In this document: positions 1 through 5,085 of the stretch, one piece after another | Layout of the letters: each line of letters opens with the position of its first letter | How positions within the stretch are numbered: the first letter of the stretch is position 1 | DNA from: Deltaproteobacteria bacterium RIFCSPHIGHO2_12_FULL_43_9 | GTDB lineage: Bacteria; Bdellovibrionota; O2-12-FULL-43-9 | Direction of reading: 5' to 3' | Length of the DNA: 5,085 nucleotides | Assembly (NCBI GenBank): GCA_001798265.1 | Contig: MGRR01000040.1 | Coordinates: forward strand, 14,384 to 19,468 | Notes under the pieces: model-generated | Seen by the model: the letters and a program-made list of their open reading frames with translations, nothing else | Database searches by the model: none | Told to the model about the DNA's origin: nothing | Position numbers and translations under genes: made by a program

Positions 1-548
1 AATGGTTTGATGAGGCCGTTAAAAGAAATATTGAAAAAGCGGACGCCTTTTCATTGGCTACCGCAACCAAAAACGGAGTCCCATCTGTTAGAATAATGCT
101 TTTCAAGGGTTTCAATGAAAAGGGGCTTCGGTTTTTTACGAATTTTGAAAGCGCGAAAGGAAACGTCATAAAAGAAAATCCGCGATGTGCCATACTTTTT
201 TTCTGGGGTCCCATTGACAGGCAGGTCCGGATTGACGGGGTTGTTGAGAGGCTTTCAGCGAAAGAAGAGGACAAATATTGGGCCTCCAGACCACGTGGTA
301 GCCAGATTGGCGCGTATGCCTCTACACAGAGCAGGGAGATTGCAAACAGGGAATACCTGGAACAAAGGTGCGTTGAGGTGGAAAAAAAATTTAGTGGCAG
401 AGATATACCGAGGCCTGAATTCTGGGGAGGCTTTGTTCTAATACCTGAAAGATTTGAGTTTTGGGAGGGGCTTCCCAATAGGCTTCATGACAGGATTATT
501 TATACACGAAGTGGAAAGACGTGGAAAAAAACAAGGCTTGCCCCGTAA
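1..548 (+). CDS. pdxH: Pyridoxamine/pyridoxine 5'-phosphate oxidase, 5'-truncated by the window edge
   Basis: This is the FMN-dependent cytosolic enzyme that oxidises pyridoxamine 5'-phosphate or pyridoxine 5'-phosphate with O2 to pyridoxal 5'-phosphate, in PLP synthesis and salvage. The frame is open from base 3 and gives 181 residues; the family is usually about 210-220, so roughly 30-40 N-terminal residues lie outside the window. In the fragment, residues 30-37 (RIMLFKGF) and the TNFESAKG segment at 46-53 match the FMN-binding region. RQVRIDG (73-79) and SRPRGSQIGAYASTQS (95-110) are hallmark blocks. The C-terminal signature FEFWEGLPNRLHDR (151-164) and the terminal RLAP are typical. One small departure is Glu after FEFW, where Gln, His or Gly is usual as I recall the signature. 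The TTG at 54 is an internal Leu in a conserved stretch and not the start, because homology continues upstream (WFDEAV). The stop is TAA at 546-548, three bases before the end of the convergent corA gene. Confidence 0.96.
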   Translation, partial: WFDEAVKRNIEKADAFSLATATKNGVPSVRIMLFKGFNEKGLRFFTNFESAKGNVIKENPRCAILFFWGPIDRQVRIDGVVERLSAKEEDKYWASRPRGSQIGAYASTQSREIANREYLEQRCVEVEKKFSGRDIPRPEFWGGFVLIPERFEFWEGLPNRLHDRIIYTRSGKTWKKTRLAP

Positions 549-551
549 TCT

Positions 552-1616
552 TTACATCCACCCCTTCCTTTTGAATATCAGGATCATTCCAGAACTGATC
601 AAGAACATCATGCCCAAGACTACATAATAACCACCACCCCATCTTAATTCAGGCATGATCTCGAAGTTCATCCCATATAAACCGGTAATAAAGGTTAGGG
701 GCATGAATATTGTGGCAATTATGGTTAATGTCTTCATTACGCTGTTTAATCTATTGCTGATATTTGAGAGGTAGATCTCTATCATGCTCGCCAAAAGATC
801 CCTCAATGACTCCACTGTATCAATGACCTGGATTGTGTGATCGTAAACGTCGCGCAGAAATATCTTTGTCGCCTTTGAGATTATTTTAGATTCCTGTCTG
901 TCGAGAAAGGATAAAACCTCACGAAGCGGCCAAACCGATTTCCTTAAAAAGATAGCTATTCTTTTAAAGTGATGGAGCCTTTCTATTACCTTTTCAGAAG
1001 GATTTTCCAGGATATCATCCTCAAGATCACCAATTTTATCGCCAAATCTCTCTAAAACCAGAAAGTAACTATCAACTATTGAGTCAATTAACGCGTACGC
1101 GAGATAATCAGCCCCGTGAGTACGCATTCTCCCCTTACCACTTCTTATACGCTCCCTTACAGACTGGAACATATCGCTATCCCTCTCCTGGAATGAGATA
1201 ACGTAATTTTTACCTAGTACAATACTAATCTGCTCGCTATCCAATGCCTCCTTTTTTTCATCAAAAGAAAGAAACTTAAGAACAATGAAGAGATAATCAT
1301 CAAATTCCTCTAATTTTGGCCTCTGTTCCGTATTTACAATATCTTCAAGTGTTAAAGGGTGGAGATTGTACATCCGGCCGATCTCTTCAATGATCCCCAC
1401 ATCATGAATCCCGTTTATATTTAACCAGGAAACGGTTTTCGTATCGCGATAGGTTCCCGCGTCGGATGGGACTAATATGGTCTTCTCTTCGAAATGATCC
1501 TCTTTATAATCAAGGAGGGAAATACGGACCTTCTCCGCCCTTCTCTCCCCTATATGCACCATTGTCCCCGGAGAGAGACCAACCTTTCTTGAACGTCTTT
1601 TACCCGGCAATCGCAT
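552..1616 (-). CDS. corA: CorA-family magnesium/divalent cation channel
   Basis: This 354-residue protein has the normal length and plan of a CorA Mg2+ (and Co2+/Ni2+) inner-membrane channel, which works as a pentamer. A large cytoplasmic N-terminal domain (about 1-290) includes the conserved HPLTLEDI block (86-93) and the long helical stalk (about 170-290). Two C-terminal membrane helices follow, at about 294-314 and 329-348. The signature YGMN at 314-317 closes the first helix, and MPEL (321-324) lies in the periplasmic loop. The short basic tail (KRKGWM) is cytoplasmic. The ATG at 1616 is chosen because AAGAGG stands 7 bases upstream; an ATG at 1620 is out of frame and stops after six codons. 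The sequence resembles the Thermotoga-type CorA subgroup. It is convergent with pdxH and divergent from the small membrane-protein gene, so it is probably transcribed alone. Ion preference cannot be told from sequence. Confidence 0.96.
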   Translation of the reverse strand: MRLPGKRRSRKVGLSPGTMVHIGERRAEKVRISLLDYKEDHFEEKTILVPSDAGTYRDTKTVSWLNINGIHDVGIIEEIGRMYNLHPLTLEDIVNTEQRPKLEEFDDYLFIVLKFLSFDEKKEALDSEQISIVLGKNYVISFQERDSDMFQSVRERIRSGKGRMRTHGADYLAYALIDSIVDSYFLVLERFGDKIGDLEDDILENPSEKVIERLHHFKRIAIFLRKSVWPLREVLSFLDRQESKIISKATKIFLRDVYDHTIQVIDTVESLRDLLASMIEIYLSNISNRLNSVMKTLTIIATIFMPLTFITGLYGMNFEIMPELRWGGGYYVVLGMMFLISSGMILIFKRKGWM

Positions 1617-1623
1617 GCATTAT

Positions 1624-1629
1624 CCTCTT
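1624..1629 (-). promoter_or_regulatory. Ribosome-binding site of corA
   Basis: Read on the minus strand, AAGAGG lies 7 bases before the ATG at 1616. It fixes that ATG as the start in preference to the overlapping out-of-frame ATG at 1620. Confidence 0.7.
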
Positions 1630-1700
1630 AGCGCATATTTGAAAATAGTGTTATAAAATAATAAGAATTATTAAGAAGCATCTCTACTCCTTCTTTTATC

Positions 1701-1704
1701 GGAG
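1701..1704 (+). promoter_or_regulatory. Ribosome-binding site of the small membrane-protein gene
   Basis: GGAG lies 6 bases before the GTG at 1711 and is the main reason for accepting that GTG as the start. The same bases, extended as GGAGTCAA, read TTGACTCC on the other strand, a -35-like sequence facing corA. Confidence 0.6.
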
Positions 1705-1710
1705 TCAATA

Positions 1711-1959
1711 GTGAGCTTACAACAGCTAAAAAAATATATTCTCTACTCAATATTATTTATCGGTTTAATGCTCCTTATCTATATGGGAATCAAAAATATC
1801 CCTCGTTCAAGAATGGAGACGAGCCAGCAGCAAGAGGAGCTTCAAAAATTAAAAGAGGAGCTTTTTAACTGCGACACGGAGAGGGAAGAAAACAGCTGCA
1901 CCAATGAAGAGGTGGACCAGATCCAGGAGAAAATCAAGTCTCTTGAGAAACAGGAGTAA
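1711..1959 (+). CDS. Small single-pass membrane protein with acidic coiled-coil tail, function unknown
   Basis: I do not recognise this 82-residue protein. It starts at GTG with GGAG 6 bases upstream and ends at TAA. After a short N-terminus with Lys7-Lys8 there is one hydrophobic helix at about 9-27, too long and uncleaved in character to be an obvious signal peptide. From about 36 to the end the chain is very rich in Glu, Gln and Lys with heptad-like Leu/Ile spacing, so it should form a helical coiled coil. Two cysteines, Cys54 and Cys63, sit in a break in this helix (about 53-64). Basic residues flank both sides of the membrane helix, so topology is uncertain. Its last 26 bases overlap the end of the convergent E1 gene. 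The start signal, the coherent membrane-plus-coil design and the lack of a better gene in this gap favour a real gene. A chance open frame remains possible. Confidence 0.65.
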   Translation: MSLQQLKKYILYSILFIGLMLLIYMGIKNIPRSRMETSQQQEELQKLKEELFNCDTEREENSCTNEEVDQIQEKIKSLEKQE

Positions 1960-4372
1960 AGATCGGTGCGTATGTTCTGGGATCTATCTCATGCATAATG
2001 CCATACGCTGCTTCAAAGATGTGTTCTGCCTCGGGCTTTGACCAATAGTTTCCGTCAGTGCCATACGCAGGACGATGAGGCTTACCGGACAGTGTTCTAG
2101 GTTCGGCATCAAGCCAGTTATATCCTCCTTGCACCTCAAGAACCTGTTGCATCATAAATGCTGTTGCCCCACCGGGCACATCTTCATCAAGAAACAAAAC
2201 CCTGTTTGTCTTTTTTAATGACTCAACTATGCGATGATATCTGTCAAACGGGAGAAGTGACTGCACATCGATTACCTCGGCGCTTACGCCAACCTTTTTA
2301 AGTAATTCAGAGGCCTCTAAGGCGATCCTACAGCAGGCGCCATATGTAACAATCGTCAGATCCTCACCCTCTCTTATTATTTCCGGCACACCGACAGGGA
2401 GTGTAAATTCACCAATATTAGCTGGTAATTTTTCCTTTAAACGGTAGCCGTTTAAAACCTCGATTATAATACAGGGATCGTCGGCAAGAAGCATTGTGTT
2501 ATAAAATCCGGCTGCCTGTGTCATATCCCTTGGAACCAGAACATTCATTCCGCGCACCAGGTTTATTATTCCAGCCATTGGAGAGCCTGAGTGCCATATT
2601 CCTTCAAGCCTGTGTCCACGTGTTCTGATAATTACAGGGGCCTTCTGTCCACACCTTGTCCTATATAGTAGTGTCGCAAGATCGTCGGACATTAACTGAA
2701 GACAATACAAAAGATAATCAAGATATTGAATCTCGGCTATCGGTCGAAGCCCCCTCATTGCCATACCAATCGCCTGACCAACTATGGTCACCTCCCTGAT
2801 GCCTGTATCCGTAACCCTTAACTCCCCATACTTTGCCTGTAGCCCCGCGAATGCCTGATTCACATCCCCGAGATAGCCCACATCCTCGCCAAAAGCGATG
2901 ACCCGTGGATCGCGCTTTAACATCGCGTCGAAGCAGGCGTTTAAAACCTCAAACCCACGAACCTCCTTGGAATCATCATCAAACCTAATTGGAACCTCAG
3001 GAACATTCAGGCTGGAATCAGATGATGTGCTCATCATACATGAACAATATCTCTCCTTATTTTTTTTATCCTGATCGACTTTCCATTGCTGAAGACTATC
3101 CCTGGTTGCACTCTCTTCACCCCTAGTGGCAATAAGCGCACGGCTTAAAGCGATGTAGATATCCTTCCTCAGCGCAATTGGCCACGCATGGAGCTCCTGG
3201 TTTATTTTTAATAGATAGTCCCTATTGGCCGAGGATTCCGCAATCTCCTTTATTAATTTTTCTACCTCTCTCCTCTCCCCCACAATTGGTGCCTGGTATT
3301 CACTCCACGCCTCCTGCTGAATATCCTTCACCTCTTCAATCCATTTTTCTTCCAATTCATCGAGTTGTTTCGCCTTCGCAACCCCTGTTTCAATCATCCA
3401 GTTCCGCATCTTCAGATTGCAGTCAAATCTCCTCTCCCACTCCAGCCTCTCCTTCGATTTATATCTCTCGTGACTCCCAGATGTTGAATGCCCCTGTGGC
3501 TGGGTTAAATCATACGCGTACACGAGTGAAGGAACATGCTCTTTGCGGGCAAGCTCCGCCGCAGTCTTATAGACCTTGACCAGCGCCGGATAATCCCACC
3601 CCGCCACGGAAAAGATCTCAAACCCCCTCTCCTTTTTGGTTCGCCTGAAGCCACTTAGCATCTCATCTAGGGGTTCTTTGGTAATTTGATAAATATTTGG
3701 AACCGATATCCCGTAACCATCATCCCAGATGGAGATAATCGCGGGTGTTTGCAAAACTCCGATGGCGTTCACCGTTTCCCAGAACATCCCCTCGGCACAG
3801 CTTGCGTTACCAATCATGCCCCAGGTAATTTCATCACCATTTTTTGAAAATGTTTTGTAAGATTTTAAATCAGGCAATTTACGATAAAGCTTAGAAGCAT
3901 AAGAGAGTCCAACCACCTTGGGAATCTGCGAAGCAGTTGGCGAAAGATCAGCCGCGGTATGGTAATCAAGTGTTAAGTCCTTCCAGGAACCATCCGGATT
4001 CAGCATTCTTGTGGCAAAATGAGAATTCATCTGCCGCCCACCGGTTGCCGGCTCAGCCTCAAGCTCTGCGTGGGCATATAGCTGCGCGAAAAATTGCTTG
4101 ACCGTGAAAAGATTGAGGGCAAACATCAATGTCTGCTCCCTGTAATAACCAGATCTTATATCCCCATGGCTCCATGCGTGAGCCATTGCGACCTGAGGAA
4201 CCTCCTTACCATCGCCGGTAATTCCAAATTTTGCCTTTCCGGTTAATACCTCTTTTCTAGCTATTAAACTTGCCTGCCTGCTCTGAACACAGAGTTTATA
4301 ATCGTTGACTATCACCCCTGCATCGAATCCACTTGTTGCTTTTCGCGCTGCTGAATCCATCTTCCTTGCCAC
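1934..4372 (-). CDS. 2-oxoacid dehydrogenase E1 component, fused alpha and beta subunits (branched-chain 2-oxoacid type)
   Basis: This is a thiamine-diphosphate enzyme that decarboxylates a 2-oxoacid and passes the acyl group to the lipoyl E2 of a cytosolic dehydrogenase complex. Numbering here is from a possible TTG at 4387; the chosen GTG (4372) is residue 6, giving 812 residues. The alpha half (about 27-430) has GRQM (117-120), as in branched-chain E1 alpha, the cofactor segment GNASCAEG (193-200) to DDGYGIS (222-228), and the E1 loop PQGHSTSG (297-304). A polar linker (about 430-470) joins it to the beta half (about 477-800), with GEDVG (500-504), TGIRE holding the likely catalytic Glu532, a pyrimidine-binding core to about 650 and a transketolase C-terminal domain (about 660-770). 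Most bacteria encode alpha and beta separately; fused forms occur in Bacteroidetes and relatives. The metal ligands are unusual (see findings). The substrate may be branched-chain 2-oxoacids or pyruvate. No E2 or E3 gene is nearby. GTG 4372 is preferred for its AAGGGAG; ATG 4360 is the alternative. Confidence 0.93.
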   Translation of the reverse strand: MARKMDSAARKATSGFDAGVIVNDYKLCVQSRQASLIARKEVLTGKAKFGITGDGKEVPQVAMAHAWSHGDIRSGYYREQTLMFALNLFTVKQFFAQLYAHAELEAEPATGGRQMNSHFATRMLNPDGSWKDLTLDYHTAADLSPTASQIPKVVGLSYASKLYRKLPDLKSYKTFSKNGDEITWGMIGNASCAEGMFWETVNAIGVLQTPAIISIWDDGYGISVPNIYQITKEPLDEMLSGFRRTKKERGFEIFSVAGWDYPALVKVYKTAAELARKEHVPSLVYAYDLTQPQGHSTSGSHERYKSKERLEWERRFDCNLKMRNWMIETGVAKAKQLDELEEKWIEEVKDIQQEAWSEYQAPIVGERREVEKLIKEIAESSANRDYLLKINQELHAWPIALRKDIYIALSRALIATRGEESATRDSLQQWKVDQDKKNKERYCSCMMSTSSDSSLNVPEVPIRFDDDSKEVRGFEVLNACFDAMLKRDPRVIAFGEDVGYLGDVNQAFAGLQAKYGELRVTDTGIREVTIVGQAIGMAMRGLRPIAEIQYLDYLLYCLQLMSDDLATLLYRTRCGQKAPVIIRTRGHRLEGIWHSGSPMAGIINLVRGMNVLVPRDMTQAAGFYNTMLLADDPCIIIEVLNGYRLKEKLPANIGEFTLPVGVPEIIREGEDLTIVTYGACCRIALEASELLKKVGVSAEVIDVQSLLPFDRYHRIVESLKKTNRVLFLDEDVPGGATAFMMQQVLEVQGGYNWLDAEPRTLSGKPHRPAYGTDGNYWSKPEAEHIFEAAYGIMHEIDPRTYAPIFTPVSQET

Positions 4373-4377
4373 ACATT

Positions 4378-4384
4378 CTCCCTT
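4378..4384 (-). promoter_or_regulatory. Ribosome-binding site that decides the E1 start
   Basis: AAGGGAG on the minus strand stands 5 bases before the GTG at 4372, good spacing for that start. It falls inside the coding sequence if the TTG at 4387 is used. The ATG at 4360 has AAGGA only 2 bases away, which is too close. Confidence 0.6.
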
Positions 4385-4455
4385 CAAAACAGGTTTTAAA
4401 ATATTTTTGTCTATATCTACTTTTTAAACCATTTTGACTCAAGAAAACATTTTTA

Positions 4456-4472
4456 TCCAATTTAAATTTGGA
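4456..4472. repeat. 17-base imperfect palindrome between the E1 and PEBP genes
   Basis: TCCAA and TTGGA form the outer arms, and the AT-rich centre continues the symmetry with one mismatched pair (7 of 8 pairs match). It lies just downstream of the candidate E1 transcription start, where a bound repressor could block RNA polymerase. The low-complexity centre makes a chance origin possible. Confidence 0.35.
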
Positions 4473-4488
4473 ACGATTATTTGTGTGT

Positions 4489-4517
4489 ATTATATGTGCA
4501 TATTCTAACTGTTCGAA
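4489..4517 (-). promoter_or_regulatory. Candidate promoter of the E1 gene
   Basis: A perfect TATAAT occurs on the minus strand at 4494-4489. With a 17-base spacer, the -35 position is TTCGAA (4517-4512), a weak match. Transcription would start near 4482 and give a 5' leader of about 110 bases before the GTG at 4372. The -35 sequence lies inside the inverted repeat CTGTTCGAAAACAG (4509-4522), so a regulator could bind there. An alternative closer pair is TTGAGT (4442-4437) with TAGATA after 17 bases. Confidence 0.4.
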
Positions 4518-4563
4518 AACAGAGGCCTTATTCGCAAACAATCCTAAACAAACGCAAAATTCC

Positions 4564-4592
4564 TTGACTCATTTACTCTCTCAATCTACCCT
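4564..4592 (+). promoter_or_regulatory. Candidate promoter of the PEBP gene
   Basis: TTGACT (4564-4569) is a good -35 box. Seventeen bases on, TACCCT (4587-4592) keeps only the T, A and final T of a -10 box. This placement puts the transcription start at about 4599, the first base of the proposed GTG start codon, so the message could be leaderless. A further TTGACT at 4434-4439 has no good -10 partner. Confidence 0.3.
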
Positions 4593-4598
4593 CGGTAG
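4586..4598 (+). other. Short hairpin directly before the PEBP start codon
   Basis: CTACC-CTC-GGTAG forms a 5-base-pair stem with a 3-base loop, and the next base is the first of the GTG at 4599. If the transcript starts upstream, this stem would mask the only purine-rich sequence near the start. If transcription starts at about 4599, it is absent from the RNA and would act only as DNA, if at all. Confidence 0.35.
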
Positions 4599-5085
4599 GT
4601 GATTTTTAGACTAGCAGCAATTATTGCTGCAACAACATTAGTATTACTCCAAAACGGATACGCTATGACTATGAAACTTTCATCCCCAAACTTTTCAAAT
4701 AACGGTGATATGCCTTCAAAATATACATGCGAGGGGGAAGATCTCTCCCCTAAACTGACCTGGTCCGATCTACCTCCGGGAACCAAAAGCCTCGCGCTGA
4801 TTGTTGACGATCCGGACGCACCGGATCCCAAAGCCCCAAAGATGACCTATGTCCACTGGGTCCTCTATAATATTCCACCTACAACCGATGCCATTGTCGA
4901 AGGGATTCGCTCATCAAACCTCCCCAAAGGGGCGCAAGAAGGTATTAATGACTGGAAGCGCGCCGGCTACGGTGGTCCATGCCCCCCGATCGGAAGGCAT
5001 AGATACTTCTTCAAATTATATGCCCTCGATACACCGCTAAACCTCAAAAAACCAACCAAAACAGAGTTGGAAAAGGCTATGGAAG
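4599..5085 (+). CDS. YbhB/YbcL-family PEBP (Raf kinase inhibitor-like) protein, probably exported, 3'-truncated
   Basis: The frame stays open to the window edge and gives 162 residues of a phosphatidylethanolamine-binding-protein fold. The bacterial YbhB/YbcL group has no settled biochemical role. Family blocks are clear: DDPDAP (70-75), HWVLYNIP (86-93) and GYGGPCPPIGRHRYFFKLY (123-141), which line the anion-binding pocket. Probably some 15-25 C-terminal residues lie beyond the edge. The N-terminus looks like a Sec signal peptide: Arg4, a hydrophobic core at about 5-17 and a possible cleavage after Ala22 (GYA), so the mature protein would be periplasmic. An in-frame TAG directly precedes the GTG at 4599, so translation cannot begin further upstream. 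ATG at 4665 or 4671 would give a cytosolic form like E. coli YbhB; GGA at 4656-4658 is a modest ribosome-binding site for 4665. The gene is divergent from the E1 gene. The family is certain; the start is less so. Confidence 0.9.
   Translation, partial: MIFRLAAIIAATTLVLLQNGYAMTMKLSSPNFSNNGDMPSKYTCEGEDLSPKLTWSDLPPGTKSLALIVDDPDAPDPKAPKMTYVHWVLYNIPPTTDAIVEGIRSSNLPKGAQEGINDWKRAGYGGPCPPIGRHRYFFKLYALDTPLNLKKPTKTELEKAME

Larger units (their letters stand above)
1617..1710. promoter_or_regulatory. Divergent promoter region between corA and the small membrane-protein gene
   Basis: This AT-rich 94-base spacer must hold the starts of transcription for both flanking genes. For the minus strand, TATAAC (1655-1650) could be a -10 box, with a poor -35 (TTCTTA) 17 bases upstream. 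For the plus strand, TTGAAA (1639-1644) and TAAGAA (1662-1667) are 17 bases apart. A perfect 6-base inverted repeat, TAATAA-GAA-TTATTA, spans 1659-1673 between the two and could be an operator, though such AT-only palindromes arise easily by chance. All matches are by eye and are weak to moderate. Confidence 0.35.

Noticed and set aside
187..441. 84-codon plus-strand frame inside pdxH
   Set aside because: It lies wholly within the conserved pdxH reading frame in another phase, and its translation resembles nothing I know.
1600..1620. Six-codon minus-strand frame starting at 1620 and overlapping the corA start, as a possible upstream control ORF
   Set aside because: Overlapping ATG codons in GCATGCAT are enough to explain it, and the ribosome-binding site spacing favours the corA ATG at 1616.
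3178..3579. 133-codon plus-strand frame antisense to the E1 gene
   Set aside because: Its translation is rich in Pro and Ser with no recognisable domain, and the opposite strand encodes conserved E1 sequence.
4509..4522. LexA (SOS) box
   Set aside because: CTGT and ACAG are 6 bases apart, whereas the proteobacterial box has 8. I keep it only as an unassigned inverted repeat.
4296..4541. 81-codon minus-strand frame across the E1 start and its upstream region
   Set aside because: It begins at TTG without a ribosome-binding site, overlaps E1 out of phase and has low-complexity composition. It also runs through the candidate E1 promoter.
4388..4598. Riboswitch or other structured leader RNA upstream of E1
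   Set aside because: The predicted leader is AT-rich and has no motif I can match to a known riboswitch such as the thiamine diphosphate (TPP) class. Only short inverted repeats are visible.
4586..4831. 81-codon minus-strand frame antisense to the PEBP gene
   Set aside because: The plus strand carries unmistakable PEBP motifs over the same bases; this is a shadow frame.
4849..5040. 63-codon plus-strand frame inside the PEBP gene
   Set aside because: It is in another phase within conserved PEBP sequence.

Overview
This is an ordinary chromosomal stretch of a bacterium, with five protein-coding genes and two AT-rich divergent intergenic regions. The coding DNA has moderate GC. Three of the five genes have clear Shine-Dalgarno sites, and the last has a plausible Sec signal peptide, which suggests a Gram-negative cell. 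The fused alpha-beta E1 enzyme is of a type I know mainly from Bacteroidetes and related phyla. The good Shine-Dalgarno sites are unlike typical Bacteroidetes, so I do not assign a phylum.

Layout from left to right: (1) the 3' part of pdxH on the plus strand, ending at 548. (2) corA, a magnesium/divalent cation channel, on the minus strand at 552-1616, tail to tail with pdxH and separated by only 3 bases. (3) A 94-base AT-rich divergent region. (4) A small plus-strand gene at 1711-1959 for an 82-residue single-pass membrane protein of unknown function. (5) A large minus-strand gene (1934 to about 4372) for a 2-oxoacid dehydrogenase E1 with alpha and beta subunits fused in one chain; its last 26 bases overlap the end of the small gene. 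(6) A 226-base AT-rich divergent region with candidate promoters and inverted repeats. (7) The 5' part of a plus-strand gene for a YbhB/YbcL-type PEBP protein, probably exported, running off the right edge.

No two neighbouring genes share a strand, so no operon is visible. The E1 gene has no E2 or E3 partner in the window. PLP (made by PdxH) serves the transaminases that make branched-chain 2-oxoacids, and E1 needs thiamine diphosphate plus Mg2+ (which CorA imports). That link is thematic and is not evidence of co-regulation.

I found no mobile element, CRISPR, RNA gene or new multi-gene system. The most interesting points are a reciprocal Asp/Asn exchange at the two side-chain metal ligands of the E1 thiamine-diphosphate site, a strong ribosome-binding sequence inside the alpha-beta linker of E1, and the structured intergenic DNA next to the PEBP gene.
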